In this document: in pieces, positions 52,517 to 62,007 of the stretch
How positions within the stretch are numbered: the first letter of the stretch is position 1
Layout of the letters: each line of letters starts with the position of its first letter
NCBI RefSeq assembly: GCF_025821625.1
Contig: NZ_JACKSH010000148.1
Span: forward strand, 1 to 64,000
From: Mycolicibacterium pyrenivorans
GTDB lineage: Bacteria > Actinomycetota > Actinomycetes > Mycobacteriales > Mycobacteriaceae
Direction: 5' to 3'
Length of the DNA stretch: 64,000 bases
Notes under the pieces: model-generated
What the model saw: the letters and a program-made list of their open reading frames with translations, nothing else
The model's database searches: none
Told to the model about the DNA's origin: nothing
Translations under genes and position numbers: made by a program

Positions 52517-53709
52517 GGCACAGGCTCCGCGGATCCGGCTTCGCTGTGCATGTGCGACATCGCTTCCATGATGGTCTCGATGCGAATGACGCCGCGGTAG
52601 GTGGCGCGGCGCCCCGTCACGACGACGACCCCGTGGGAGGAGGTCAGCATCGCGTCGAGGGCGTCGTTGAGTGTCGATGCGAGGCTGACTGTCTCGAGAT
52701 CCTCGTTGCGACTCACCTGCGAAAGCGAATTCGGCTCTTGGAGTTCGGCTGTCGACATCCATCGCTGAGGTCGGTCCTGGGCGTCGAGCACGATCACATG
52801 CGCACGGTCGATCGCCCGGGCGGCCTTGATCGCCTCGGCGGGATCGCCATCGACCCGCGCGACGGCGGCCTCGTGGAGTTCCACGTCCCGGACCCGGGTG
52901 AGAGTGAGCTGTTTGAGTGCCGCGCCGTGGCCGACGAAGTCGCTGACGAACTCATCGGCGGGGTTGGCGAGAATCTGTTCGAGCGTGTCGTATTGCACGA
53001 TCTTCGAGCCGACCTGAAGGATCGCGATGCGGTCGCCGAGCTTGACGGCCTCATCGAAATCGTGCGTCACGAACACGATGGTCTTGCGCAGTTCCTCCTG
53101 CAGCCGCAGCAGTTCGTCCTGCAGGCGCTGTCGCGTGATCGGATCGACCGCGCCGAAGGGTTCATCCATGAGCAACACCGGCGGGTCGGCGGCGAGCGCG
53201 CGAGCCACACCGATACGTTGCTGCTGGCCGCCGGAGAGTTCCCGGGGGTAGCGATCCCGGTACTTGCCGGGCTCGAGGCTTACCAGGTCGAGCAACTCGT
53301 CGACCCGTTCGGCGATGCGCTTCTTGTCCCACTTGAGCAGACGAGGGACGAGCGCGATGTTGTCGCCGACCGTCAGATGAGGGAACAGGCCCGCGCCCTG
53401 GATCACGTAACCGATGTGGCGCCGGAGTTGGTCGGGATCCTGATGGGTGACGTCCTGATCGCCGATCAGGATGCGGCCGGACGTCGGCTCGATGAGGCGG
53501 TTGATCATCTTCATGGTGGTGGTCTTGCCGCACCCCGAGGGGCCGACGAGCATCACGATCTCGCCGGCCGGAATCTCCAACGTGACGTTGTCCACCGCAG
53601 GCACCGTCTGCCCGTCGTACAGCTTGCTCACACCGTCCAGCAGGATGCGGGCGCCGCCGGCGGTGCCGGGACCTGTCGAGGGCGAGTCCTCGGTTGCCGA
53701 ATCAGACAC
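52513..53709 (-). CDS. Osmoprotectant ABC transporter (OpuC type), ATPase with CBS pair
   Basis: A 398-residue ATPase: Walker A GPSGCGKTTT (about 57-66), LSGGQQQR, LLMDEPFGAVDP and VFVTHDFDEAV. The C-terminal 120 residues form a CBS-type region (AHVIVLDAQDRPQRWMSTAE ... SHGVVVVTGRRATYRGVIRI). In OpuA-type systems CBS domains sense ionic strength, so osmotic gating is inferred. It overlaps the first permease stop region by 8 bp. Confidence 0.9.
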   Translation of the reverse strand: MSDSATEDSPSTGPGTAGGARILLDGVSKLYDGQTVPAVDNVTLEIPAGEIVMLVGPSGCGKTTTMKMINRLIEPTSGRILIGDQDVTHQDPDQLRRHIGYVIQGAGLFPHLTVGDNIALVPRLLKWDKKRIAERVDELLDLVSLEPGKYRDRYPRELSGGQQQRIGVARALAADPPVLLMDEPFGAVDPITRQRLQDELLRLQEELRKTIVFVTHDFDEAVKLGDRIAILQVGSKIVQYDTLEQILANPADEFVSDFVGHGAALKQLTLTRVRDVELHEAAVARVDGDPAEAIKAARAIDRAHVIVLDAQDRPQRWMSTAELQEPNSLSQVSRNEDLETVSLASTLNDALDAMLTSSHGVVVVTGRRATYRGVIRIETIMEAMSHMHSEAGSAEPVP

Positions 53710-54349
53710 GGATCCCCCTTGGGGTGGTGAGTCGAGTGAGGACGTTGAGCACGGTGTCGAGGAGGACCGCGAGAATCAGGATGCCGACCGTGCCGGCGAC
53801 GATGGAGTTCGTGGCGTTGGCACCGCCCGTCCTCGAGATGCCCGAGAAGATGTAGCCGCCCAGACCGGGACCGAGTGCGAACGCCGCGATCGCGGCGATA
53901 CCCATCAGCATCTGCGCCGATACCCGAACGCCGGTCATGATCACCGACCAGGCCAGCGGAAGCTCGAGGCGGACAAGGGTGGTGAGCCGGTTCATGCCCA
54001 TGCCGCGCGCAGATTCGACCAGCGTCTTGTCCACCCCGGTGAGGCCGACCACGACGTTGCGCAGGATCGGGAAGAAACCGAAGAACACCAGCATGATGAC
54101 CGACGGCAGAACGCCGATGCCGACGATGCCGACGAGTACCCCGAGCAGGGCGTACGACGGAATCGTGAGACCGACCGCGGTGATGGTGTTACCGACCGTG
54201 GCACCCCAGGGAGACCGGTAGATGAGCACGCCGACGACGAGGGCCAACACGGTGGCCACCACGAGCGTCTGGACCACGAGGCTCATGTGTTGGTAAGCCA
54301 GGAAGGACAACACCGACCAGCGTTCGACGACGAATTCGAAGAAGTCCAT
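53702..54349 (-). CDS. Osmoprotectant ABC transporter (OpuC type), first permease
   Basis: A 215-residue permease starting at MDFFEFVVERWSVL. Segments LVVATVLALVVGVLIYRSPW and LPSVIMLVFFGFFPILRNVV span the membrane, with coupling loop VDKTLVESARGMGMNRLTTL. It is the first gene of the operon; 165 bp separate it from ligC. Confidence 0.88.
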   Translation of the reverse strand: MDFFEFVVERWSVLSFLAYQHMSLVVQTLVVATVLALVVGVLIYRSPWGATVGNTITAVGLTIPSYALLGVLVGIVGIGVLPSVIMLVFFGFFPILRNVVVGLTGVDKTLVESARGMGMNRLTTLVRLELPLAWSVIMTGVRVSAQMLMGIAAIAAFALGPGLGGYIFSGISRTGGANATNSIVAGTVGILILAVLLDTVLNVLTRLTTPRGIRV

Positions 54350-54514
54350 CAGAAAGCATCCGCCCGAGGCAGACGAATCCGCGGTGCAACGATCCCGGTG
54401 CACCGCGGAAAGTTTGCCGGATGCATTAGCGCCACGTACCCCCTGAAGGCGATTGTATTCACAATTTCGCCGGCATTCTCCTTTTTTGCTGTTGTGGTGT
54501 CCGTGATCCGGTGG

Positions 54515-55585
54515 CTATCCGAGCCCTGGGACGATGTCGCCGAGGCTGAAGGTCACTGGGCGCTCGAGCTGCTCGAACGTGCACGACCGCGCATCGCGGT
54601 CTGGGCGCCAGCGGTTGAACTGCGCTGTGTGCCTGAATCTTTCGCCTTCCATGTGGTCGTAGCGGACCTCGACCACCCGCTCGGGCCGCAGCGGCACGAA
54701 CGACAGGTCCTTGCCTGCGTTCCACCGGGAGCCGCCGCCGTACCTGCGCGCGAGCTCAGGGTCTGCCGCGGCCTGGGCCGCCCAATTCCACGGGTGGCGG
54801 TCGAAGCTCGTGACCAGTGGCTGCAATTCGGACACCAGTTCGCGGCGCCTGGCCATCGGGAACGCGCCGATGACGCCGACGGACGCCAGTTCACCGTCCT
54901 CGCGGTAGAGCCCGAGCAGCAGTGAGCCGACGGCGTCGTCGCCGGACTTGTGCAGCCGGTAACCGGCCACCACGCAGTCCGCGGTGCGGGCGTGCTTGAC
55001 CTTGAACATCACCCGCTTGTCCGGCAGATACCGCCCGTCGAGCGGTTTGGCGATCACCCCGTCGAGACCCGCGCCCTCGAATTCGTCGAACCAACGCGTC
55101 GCGGTGTCGATATCCGTGGTCGCCGGCGTGACATGGAACGACGGACCCGACCCGGCCAGCGCGTCGACCAGCGCCGCACGCCGTTCGGCGAAGGGACGGC
55201 CGGTGTAGTCGTCATCGCCGAGCGCCAGCAGATCGAACGCGATGAACGCCGCGGACGTCTGCTCCGCCAGCATCCGGACCCGCGACGCCGCCGGGTGCAG
55301 GCGCAGCTGCAGGGCTTCGAAATCCAGCCCCCGCTCGGTGGCGATGACGATCTCGCCGTCCAGCACGCACCGCTGCGGCACCTCCGTGAGGGCTGCGGCG
55401 ACGAGCTCGGGGAAGTACCGCGTCAGCGGCCGCTCGTTGCGGCTGCCCAACTCGACCTCGTCGCCGTCGCGAAACAGGATGGACCGGAACCCGTCCCACT
55501 TCGGTTCGTAGGACGCCCCGGGCGGGATCGTCCCCACCGACTTGGACAGCATCGGTGACACCGGAGGCATGACGGGCAGCTGCAC
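54515..55585 (-). CDS. ligC: ATP-dependent DNA ligase LigC (paralogue 1 in window)
   Basis: A 356-residue ligase: motif I YEPKWDGFRSILF (adenylated Lys, about 30), RCVLDGEIVI (motif III-like), LDGVIAKPLDGRYLPDKRVM (IV), FKVKHART (V) and FRHTAQFNRWRPDRD in the OB domain. It is about the length of Rv3731 LigC. LigC enzymes seal nicks in mycobacterial base-excision/gap repair with Prim-PolC. The start is GTG at 55585 or ATG at 55570. Confidence 0.9.
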   Translation of the reverse strand: MQLPVMPPVSPMLSKSVGTIPPGASYEPKWDGFRSILFRDGDEVELGSRNERPLTRYFPELVAAALTEVPQRCVLDGEIVIATERGLDFEALQLRLHPAASRVRMLAEQTSAAFIAFDLLALGDDDYTGRPFAERRAALVDALAGSGPSFHVTPATTDIDTATRWFDEFEGAGLDGVIAKPLDGRYLPDKRVMFKVKHARTADCVVAGYRLHKSGDDAVGSLLLGLYREDGELASVGVIGAFPMARRRELVSELQPLVTSFDRHPWNWAAQAAADPELARRYGGGSRWNAGKDLSFVPLRPERVVEVRYDHMEGERFRHTAQFNRWRPDRDARSCTFEQLERPVTFSLGDIVPGLG

Positions 55586-55638
55586 TCGACCATTGTCGCG
55601 CGGACCCGCCCGGGTCAGGTCACAGGTCGGAGACGCTG

Positions 55639-56292
55639 TCAGTGACAGGCGGATTCGCGCAGTCTCGCCATCAGTGCGTTGAGGACGAACTCGAAGACCG
55701 CGTCGTAGTCGGTGGGGGCCTGGAGTGCTTCTACGAGGGCGCGGTCGGGCAGGGCATCCGCCCAGAGAGACGGATCCTCCTCGTCGTGCTTGGCTCCGCG
55801 TACCGCGGAGAACTGCATGACCGCCGACGAGATGACGTGCACTTGCACCGCGCGCAGGATCAGCGCCGCATCGGCTCCGATCACGCCGAGCTCGGCGAGT
55901 TGTGCCGCCAGCGCCCGCTGTATGGGCAGGAACAGTTGCGGTGTGCGGTCGCGCTCATGGGCGATGCCGAGCAGGTGCTGGCGCTCGATGAGTACTTTGC
56001 GTTGCGACCGGGCCAGCGACGCAATGCGTTCGACGGGATCGGTACCTTCGGCGGGCAGGTTCGCCAGTTCACCGAGCAGTCGCTCGACGAGCCTGTCCAG
56101 GAGTTGGTCCCGGCCGCCGATGTGCCAGTAGATGGATGTGACCGCCACGCCGAGTCGGTCGGCGAGGCTGCGCATGGTCAGCGCCTTCACCCCGTCGATC
56201 TCGATCAGCTGGGCTGCGGTCTTCAGGATCGATTCCGCAGTGACGCCCGGGTCACCGGGGGGTTTGCGGCGCGGTGGCGCCATCGGTGTCAC
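55639..56292 (-). CDS. TetR-family transcriptional regulator
   Basis: A 217-residue protein: HTH in SILKTAAQLIEIDGVKALTM, SLADRLGVAVTSIYWHIGGRDQLLDRL, then a ligand-binding helical domain. Its start overlaps the 3' end of the Rieske gene by 41 bp on the same strand, so the two form an operon. A TGTAAC-GGT-GTTACA palindrome upstream of the operon (57677-57691) is the likely operator. Confidence 0.88.
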   Translation of the reverse strand: MTPMAPPRRKPPGDPGVTAESILKTAAQLIEIDGVKALTMRSLADRLGVAVTSIYWHIGGRDQLLDRLVERLLGELANLPAEGTDPVERIASLARSQRKVLIERQHLLGIAHERDRTPQLFLPIQRALAAQLAELGVIGADAALILRAVQVHVISSAVMQFSAVRGAKHDEEDPSLWADALPDRALVEALQAPTDYDAVFEFVLNALMARLRESACH

Positions 56293-57619
56293 CTCCGGTC
56301 ATTCGATCCGGTTCCGGGACATCGAGATAACGTTCGAGGTTGCGATGCATGTTGATGATGCGTCGCTCCTCATTGGACAGGACCGCGTGCGTCAAACCCG
56401 GTTGATGCAATCCGCGCTGCACGCCGGGCAGCACCGCGATGTCCTGGGTCAGAACCAGACCGGGGTGGGCCTCGTCGGCCGTCAGTCGCATGTCCGCCGG
56501 GACGGTACGCGGTGCACCCGGCGGCATTCTCATCCACAACGTCATGACGAGTTCGCCCCGGTCTGGATCGACGCCCGGGCGAGAGGTCAGCACCGTCAGG
56601 TGGTCGGCGTTGGTCAACACCGACAGGTTGGGGAACACGTTGTACTGGTGTAGCCGCATGATCTGCTCGTCGGTGGCCCATGCCAGATCGACACCCCGCT
56701 CGGCGGCGAAGGCTCTCGTCCGGCCGGCGATCACCTCGGCCACGGACTGGTCGGGCAGTTGTTGCTCGGCCGGAAACGGGGCGCCCGCGGCGACGCCCAT
56801 GAGTGCGCCCTGGGTGCACACGTAGGCGTCCCATACCGCAGCGTCGTCCACGCTCTCCTTGAGGTGCGGGCTGGGCACGCCGTACAGCTGTTCGGACTTG
56901 CCGGTGTGTCCCCAAATGGTCTGCGGTGCATAGACATCATCCATGCACCGGTGGAGTTCGGGGTGCAACGTCTGGATATGGTAGGTCTCGCTGAACCCGT
57001 CGGCGATCGTCTTCCAGGTGGCGTCGACGTCGATGGTCATGGTGGCGTAGCAGCGGAACTCGCTCAGCCGGTTCCACGCGATGTCCTCCGGAACCGCCTC
57101 GAGGTAATCGCGCAGCGGCACCGCGGTGGCATCGAGATTGACGAACACGAATCGCTCCCATGTGTCGACCTGCGCCGCGATGAGCGGGAACTCACTCATG
57201 GGCAGCGCGCCGAAACCCTTGCGGTGCGGCACTCGCCGCAACGCGCCCTGCAGATCCCATGTCCAGCCGTGGTACCCGCACCGGAGTTCGCGCAATTGCG
57301 AGCCGGCACCGGTGCACAGGGCGTTACCGCGGTGACGACAGACGTTCTGAAATGCCCGCAGCTCACCGTCGTCACCCCGGATGACAAGTACGGAGTATGG
57401 CCCGCAACGGTATTCGAAGTAGTCACCGGGTTCGGCCACATGGTCGAGGGTGCACGCGAACTGCCAGACCCTGGGCCACATCCGTTCGGTCTCGAGTGCT
57501 GCGAACTCGGCCGAGTAGTAGCGCTCCGCCGGAACCAGGGCCGGACGCTGAGGTGGCGTACCGATGGCGTCCTCTCGCTGAGCGCGGGGGCGGAGGCTGG
57601 GCTGCGCCGTGTGTGTCAT
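56252..57619 (-). CDS. Rieske non-heme iron ring-hydroxylating-type oxygenase, alpha subunit
   Basis: A 455-residue protein starting at MTHTAQPSLR. The 2Fe-2S ligands are CRH (94-96) and CGYH (114-117). The mononuclear iron site is in DGFSETYHIQTLHPE (about 202-216). No beta subunit, ferredoxin or reductase lies nearby. It resembles the homotrimeric group acting on carnitine/choline-like or aromatic substrates; the substrate is unknown. It is divergent from an amidohydrolase across a palindromic operator. Confidence 0.89.
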   Translation of the reverse strand: MTHTAQPSLRPRAQREDAIGTPPQRPALVPAERYYSAEFAALETERMWPRVWQFACTLDHVAEPGDYFEYRCGPYSVLVIRGDDGELRAFQNVCRHRGNALCTGAGSQLRELRCGYHGWTWDLQGALRRVPHRKGFGALPMSEFPLIAAQVDTWERFVFVNLDATAVPLRDYLEAVPEDIAWNRLSEFRCYATMTIDVDATWKTIADGFSETYHIQTLHPELHRCMDDVYAPQTIWGHTGKSEQLYGVPSPHLKESVDDAAVWDAYVCTQGALMGVAAGAPFPAEQQLPDQSVAEVIAGRTRAFAAERGVDLAWATDEQIMRLHQYNVFPNLSVLTNADHLTVLTSRPGVDPDRGELVMTLWMRMPPGAPRTVPADMRLTADEAHPGLVLTQDIAVLPGVQRGLHQPGLTHAVLSNEERRIINMHRNLERYLDVPEPDRMTGGDTDGATAPQTPR

Positions 57620-57663
57620 GACTGATCCTTCGAAAAAGTCGCTACCCGCGCTTCGCAACGCTA

Positions 57664-57691
57664 TTACATTCGACTCTGTAACGGTGTTACA
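57664..57691. promoter_or_regulatory. Palindromic operator for the TetR/Rieske/amidohydrolase cassette
   Basis: TGTAACGGTGTTACA (57677-57691) is a perfect palindrome with 6-bp arms and 3-bp centre. An additional TTACA at 57664-57668 makes TTACA-N8-TGTAA with its left arm. It lies in the 116-bp gap between the divergent Rieske and amidohydrolase starts, the expected place for the TetR protein encoded at 55639-56292. Confidence 0.75.
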
Positions 57692-57735
57692 TTCGCGAAG
57701 AAGTCGGCTGACGTCCGCGCTCGAGGAGGCAAATC

Positions 57736-59496
57736 GTGTTCGACCTGAAGATCACTGGTGGGACCGTGGTGGACGGCACGGGTGCGGACCGATTCGCGGC
57801 CGACGTGGCGGTGAAGGACGGCAAGATCGTCGAGATTCGTCGCCGCGGGCCGGGTGACCCTCCGCTGGAGGGCAACGCCACCGAGACGATCGACGCCACC
57901 GGAAAGATCGTGGCGCCGGGTTTCGTCGACATCCACACGCACTACGACGGTCAGGTCAGCTGGGACAGCGTGCTGGAACCGTCCAGCAATCACGGTGTGA
58001 CGACCGTCGTCGCCGGCAACTGCGGCGTCGGGTTCGCGCCGGTGCGGCCGGGCAGCGAGGAATGGCTTATCGCCCTGATGGAGGGCGTCGAGGACATTCC
58101 TGGGACGGCGCTGACCGAGGGCATCACCTGGGGCTGGGAGAGCTACGCGGAGTATCTCGACGTGATCGGCCGACGAGAACTGGCCGTCGACTTCGGCAGT
58201 CAGATCGCGCACGGCACGGTGCGCGCGTATGCGATGGGGGAGCGCGGCGCCCGCAACGAACCGGCGACCCCGGAGGACATCGCTGCGATGAGCCGTTTGG
58301 TCCGCGAAGCCGCCGAGGCAGGCGCACTGGGCTTCTCGTCGTCCCGCACCATCGCGCACCGCGCCATGGACGGCGAACCCGTTCCCGGCACGTATGCGGC
58401 AGAGGATGAACTCTTCGCCCTCGGCCACGCGATGGCCGCCGGTGGGGCAGGCGTCTTCGAACTCGCCCCGCAAGGCGCGGCAGGTGAGGACATCGTCGCA
58501 CCCAAGAAGGAACTGGAGTGGATGCGACGGCTGGGCTCCGAGATCGATTGCGCCCTGAGCTTCGCGTTGATCCAGGTCGATGCCGACCCGAATCTGTGGC
58601 GCGAACAACTCGACATCTCGGCGGCCGCGCATGAGGCGGGCAGCCGGCTTCACCCGCAGATCGCCGCCCGCCCGTTCGGGATGCTGCTCGGCTTCCCCGG
58701 CCACCATGCCTTCACTCACCGCCCCACCTATCGGCGGCTGGAGGCCGAGTGCAGCCGCGAGGAACTCGCCGCCCGACTGGCCGAACCGGCTGTGCGGCAG
58801 GCGATCCTGGCCGAAGATGATCTGCCGATCGATCCGACGAAGCTGTTCGACGGCATGTTCGCCCTGGCGCAGAACGTGACGGAGCGGCTGTACTACCTCG
58901 GTGAGCCGCCCAACTACGAGCCCACCGACGAGGACACCGTGGCCGCGATCGCGCGCGAGCGTGGGCAGGAGGCGCTGGCGGCGATGTACGACCTGATGCT
59001 GGAGGCCGACGCCGGCAACATGCTGATGTTCCCGATGTTCAACTACTCCAACGGAAACCACGACGCGATCCGCGAGGTGATCACCCACCCAGCCGGTGTG
59101 ATGGGGCTGTCCGACGGAGGCGCACATTGCAGCATGATCTGCGATGCGTCCTACCCGACGTTCCTGCTGACCCACTGGGCGAGGGATCGGCACCGGGGTG
59201 CCACACTGCCGCTGGAGTACGTCATCCGCAAGCAGGCGCACGACACCGCACAGCTGTTCGGACTGACCGACCGCGGCGTCATCAGCTTCGGCAAGAAGGC
59301 CGACGTGAACGTGATCGACATGGATGCGCTCACGCTGCACGCCCCGCGGATGGCCTACGACCTGCCCGCTGGCGGTCACCGCTTGGTCCAGGGGGCTTCC
59401 GGCTACGACGCCACCGTCGTCAGCGGCGTCGTGACGCGCCGGCACGGCGCCGACACGGGGGCACGTCCGGGTCGGTTGGTGCGCGGAGCGCGGTAG
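57736..59496 (+). CDS. Amidohydrolase family protein, N-acyl-D-amino acid deacylase type
   Basis: A 586-residue enzyme: N-terminal beta-domain ([20 protein letters not shown]), metal motif [16 protein letters not shown] (about 64-79), [14 protein letters not shown] (Cys ligand) and [18 protein letters not shown]. This is the D-aminoacylase/AmdH plan. It may hydrolyse an N-acyl or cyclic amide. It shares a promoter region with the Rieske gene, so they may serve one degradation pathway. Confidence 0.87.
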   Translation: MFDLKITGGTVVDGTGADRFAADVAVKDGKIVEIRRRGPGDPPLEGNATETIDATGKIVAPGFVDIHTHYDGQVSWDSVLEPSSNHGVTTVVAGNCGVGFAPVRPGSEEWLIALMEGVEDIPGTALTEGITWGWESYAEYLDVIGRRELAVDFGSQIAHGTVRAYAMGERGARNEPATPEDIAAMSRLVREAAEAGALGFSSSRTIAHRAMDGEPVPGTYAAEDELFALGHAMAAGGAGVFELAPQGAAGEDIVAPKKELEWMRRLGSEIDCALSFALIQVDADPNLWREQLDISAAAHEAGSRLHPQIAARPFGMLLGFPGHHAFTHRPTYRRLEAECSREELAARLAEPAVRQAILAEDDLPIDPTKLFDGMFALAQNVTERLYYLGEPPNYEPTDEDTVAAIARERGQEALAAMYDLMLEADAGNMLMFPMFNYSNGNHDAIREVITHPAGVMGLSDGGAHCSMICDASYPTFLLTHWARDRHRGATLPLEYVIRKQAHDTAQLFGLTDRGVISFGKKADVNVIDMDALTLHAPRMAYDLPAGGHRLVQGASGYDATVVSGVVTRRHGADTGARPGRLVRGAR

Positions 59497-59502
59497 GTAT
59501 CT

Positions 59503-59597
59503 GGGCGAGCGTAGCGACGGGAGAATGACATCCGGGGCGAGCGTAGCGACGGGAGAATGACATCCGGGGCGAGCGTAGCGACGGGAGAATGACATCC
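59503..59597 (+). repeat. Family B junction repeat: three units of 32 bp
   Basis: Unit GGGCGAGCGTAGCGACGGGA followed by GAATGACATCCG starts at 59503, 59535 and 59567. Each unit carries an ATG (59525, 59557, 59589). Reading from the first two gives MTSGASVATGE, and each stop overlaps the next ATG as ATGA. Related sequence forms the 3' ends of the ligC paralogue (about 60893-60925) and glfT1 (about 2115-2150). Confidence 0.9.
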
Positions 59598-59732
59598 TTC
59601 CGGTGCGGCCCGCGGTACCGGCCGGCTCAGCTGGCCCCGCCAGACTCCGATGCGTTCGAGCAACCACAACTCTTCGCCGCAGATCTCAACGCGTATGGAA
59701 CGAGCCTCCGCGAGGCAGGCCTGTTCAGTTGA
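59589..59732 (+). CDS. Possible 47-codon small ORF started by the third family B repeat
   Basis: From the ATG of the last repeat unit a frame runs for 47 codons and contains RPAQLAPPDSDAFEQPQLFA followed by DLNAYGTSLREAGLFS. Composition is protein-like, but third-position GC is only about 73 percent, lower than the neighbours. The reverse strand also shows a protein-like frame here. It is reported because its start is coupled to the repeat chain. Confidence 0.3.
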   Translation: MTSFRCGPRYRPAQLAPPDSDAFEQPQLFAADLNAYGTSLREAGLFS

Positions 59733-59777
59733 CCTGGACGGCTGCTGCGATGACATTGTCTGGGTACACCGGTCTAC

Positions 59778-60926
59778 GTGAGTATGGAACCCGTGTCCTT
59801 TTCCGCAGACCTTCCGGTCATGCCCCCGCTGGAGCCGATGCTGGCCAAGGCGCAGGCCAAGGTGCCTCCGGAGTCCGGCGTCTGGTCGTATGAGCCCAAG
59901 TGGGACGGCTTCCGTGCGCTGGTGTTCCGCGACGGTGACGAGGTCCTGCTGCTCTCGCGCAGCGGCAAGGACCTGGGCCGCTACTTTCCCGAGGTCCTCG
60001 AGTCGGTGCGCGACGAACTTGCCCCGCGGTGCGTGCTCGACGGCGAGATCGTCGTCCCCCGAGAGATCGCCGCGGACGCGACGAGCAAAACGGCCAGGAG
60101 CCGCACCCGGCTGGACTGGGAGTCGCTGAGTCAGCGCATCCATCCCGCCGACTCCCGGGTGCGCAAGCTCGCCGAGGAGACGCCCGCGCACTTCATCGGC
60201 TTCGACGCGCTGGCCACCGGCGACACGTCCCTGCTCAAGGAGCCGTTCCGGGTGCGCCGCGAGGCGCTGCTCGACGCGGTCGACGAGAAGCAGTGGTGTC
60301 ACGTCACCCGCGCCACCGAAGACCCCGAACTGGGTGCGCAGTGGCTCGAGGAGTTCGAAGGCGCAGGCCTGGACGGAGTGATCGCCAAGCGCCTCGACGG
60401 CCACTACCTGCCGGGCAAGCGGGAGATGGTCAAGGTCAAGCACGCCCGCGACGCCGACTGCGTGGCCATCGGGTACCGGATCCACAAGAGCGGCGAGGGA
60501 GTCGGCTCGATCCTGCTGGGTCTCTACCGCGACGACGGAGAACTTCAGATGGTCGGCGGCGCGGCGTCGTTCACCGCCAAAGCCCGGCTGTCACTGCTGG
60601 CCGACCTGGAGCCGCTGCGCATCGGAGACGACGTCCGCGACGGCGATCCCAGCCGGTGGAACTCCGCGGCCGACAAACGCTGGATTCCGGTACGTCCGGA
60701 GAAGGTGTGTGAGGTCGCCTACGACCAGATGGAGGGAAACACTCTCCACGGAGCCGGGCAGCCCTCTCACGGTCGGCGTTTTCGGCACGCGGTGAAGTTC
60801 ATGCGCTGGCGGCCCGACCGCGACCCGGCCAGCTGCACCTTCGACCAGCTCGACGTCCCTCTGAACTACGACCTCTACGACGTCTTGGAGTCAGGCGCTA
60901 GCGAAGCGACGGGGAAGGGATACTGA
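59778..60926 (+). CDS. ligC: ATP-dependent DNA ligase LigC (paralogue 2 in window)
   Basis: A 382-residue ligase: motif I YEPKWDGFRALVF (about 38-50), CVLDGEIVVP, LDGVIAKRLDGHYLPGKREM, VKVKHARDADC and FRHAVKFMRWRPDRD. It is closer in neighbourhood to Prim-Pol than the paralogue at 54515. Its last residues SGASEATGKGY come from family B repeat-like sequence, and the TGA overlaps the next ATG by one base. The start is GTG at 59778 or ATG at 59784. Confidence 0.9.
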   Translation: MSMEPVSFSADLPVMPPLEPMLAKAQAKVPPESGVWSYEPKWDGFRALVFRDGDEVLLLSRSGKDLGRYFPEVLESVRDELAPRCVLDGEIVVPREIAADATSKTARSRTRLDWESLSQRIHPADSRVRKLAEETPAHFIGFDALATGDTSLLKEPFRVRREALLDAVDEKQWCHVTRATEDPELGAQWLEEFEGAGLDGVIAKRLDGHYLPGKREMVKVKHARDADCVAIGYRIHKSGEGVGSILLGLYRDDGELQMVGGAASFTAKARLSLLADLEPLRIGDDVRDGDPSRWNSAADKRWIPVRPEKVCEVAYDQMEGNTLHGAGQPSHGRRFRHAVKFMRWRPDRDPASCTFDQLDVPLNYDLYDVLESGASEATGKGY

Positions 60927-61975
60927 TGGCAACTCCCGCAACCGAACTCGACGTCGACGGCGTCAAGGTCAGACTCACCAATCCGGACAAGCCGTACTTC
61001 CCGAAACTGGGCAAGGACGGCACGAAGGGCAAGCTCGTCGACTACTACCTGGCCGTCGCCGACCGCATGGTGACGCTGTTGCGGGACCGGCCGGTTCACC
61101 TGCAGCGCTTCCCCGACGGCATCGAGGGTGAGGAGATCTACCAGAAGCGGGTGCCGCAGAAGCACCCCGACTACCTCGAGACCTGCACCGTGACCTTCCC
61201 GTCCGGGCGCACCGCCGATGCGCTCAAGATCACCCACCCGTCGGCGATCATCTGGGCCGCGCAGATGGGCACGGTGACGCTGCATCCGTGGCAGGTGCGC
61301 TGCCCCGACACCGAGCATCCCGACGAGTTGCGGATCGACCTCGACCCGCAACCCGGCACCGGCTTCGCCGAAGCCGCCCATGTCGCCGTCGATGTCCTGA
61401 AACCGTTGCTCGACGAACTCGGCCTGGTCGGTTACCCGAAGACGTCCGGCGGGCGGGGCGTGCACGTATTCCTCCGGATCAAGACCGACTGGGATTTCAT
61501 CGCGGTGCGCCGCGCCGGCATCGCCCTGGCCCGCGAGGTCGAGCGTCGCGCGCCGGAGGCGGTGACGACGTCGTGGTGGAAGGAGGAGCGGGGACAGCGG
61601 ATCTTCATCGACTACAACCAGAACGCCCGCGACCGGACGTTCGCGTCGGCCTACTCGGCGCGCAAGACCCCGATCGCCACTGTGTCGACACCGCTGACCT
61701 GGGACGAACTGCGCAGTGCCGATCCCGATGACTACACGATCAACTCGGTGCCGCAGTTCCTCGCCGGGCGCGACGACCCGTGGGCGGGGATCGACGACAC
61801 CGAGCAGTCCCTCGAAGTCCTGCTGGAGATGGTGCAGGCCGATGAGGACCGCGGCCTCGGTGACCTGCCGTACCCGCCGAGTTACCCGAAGATGCCGGGC
61901 GAACCGCCGCGGGTGCAGCCCAGCAAGAAGGTCGCCGCGCACTGGGACGCCGAGGGAAACCGACTCGCCGACTAG
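60926..61975 (+). CDS. Stand-alone LigD-type primase-polymerase (Prim-PolC-like)
   Basis: A 349-residue AEP-superfamily polymerase: LTNPDKPYFPKLGKDGTKGK (phosphate-binding start), LRIDLDPQPGTGF with the catalytic Asp pair (about 134-146), and TSGGRGVHVFLRI (about 172-184). No nuclease or ligase domain is attached. With LigC it is known in mycobacteria to fill short gaps in repair (Rv3730c type). GAAGCGACGGGGAAGGG, a repeat, supplies the ribosome site. Confidence 0.9.
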   Translation: MATPATELDVDGVKVRLTNPDKPYFPKLGKDGTKGKLVDYYLAVADRMVTLLRDRPVHLQRFPDGIEGEEIYQKRVPQKHPDYLETCTVTFPSGRTADALKITHPSAIIWAAQMGTVTLHPWQVRCPDTEHPDELRIDLDPQPGTGFAEAAHVAVDVLKPLLDELGLVGYPKTSGGRGVHVFLRIKTDWDFIAVRRAGIALAREVERRAPEAVTTSWWKEERGQRIFIDYNQNARDRTFASAYSARKTPIATVSTPLTWDELRSADPDDYTINSVPQFLAGRDDPWAGIDDTEQSLEVLLEMVQADEDRGLGDLPYPPSYPKMPGEPPRVQPSKKVAAHWDAEGNRLAD

Positions 61976-62007
61976 TCACCGCGAGGCTTCCAGATACCCT
62001 GCTCTGC

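Noticed and set aside
59620..59710. Minus-strand frame with RSIRVEICGEELWLLERIGV, resembling the start of a ligase-associated metallophosphoesterase (PdeM type)
   Set aside because: The match is a short hydrophobic pattern from memory, no metal motif follows, and the plus strand also has a protein-like frame here. Too weak to call a pseudogene.
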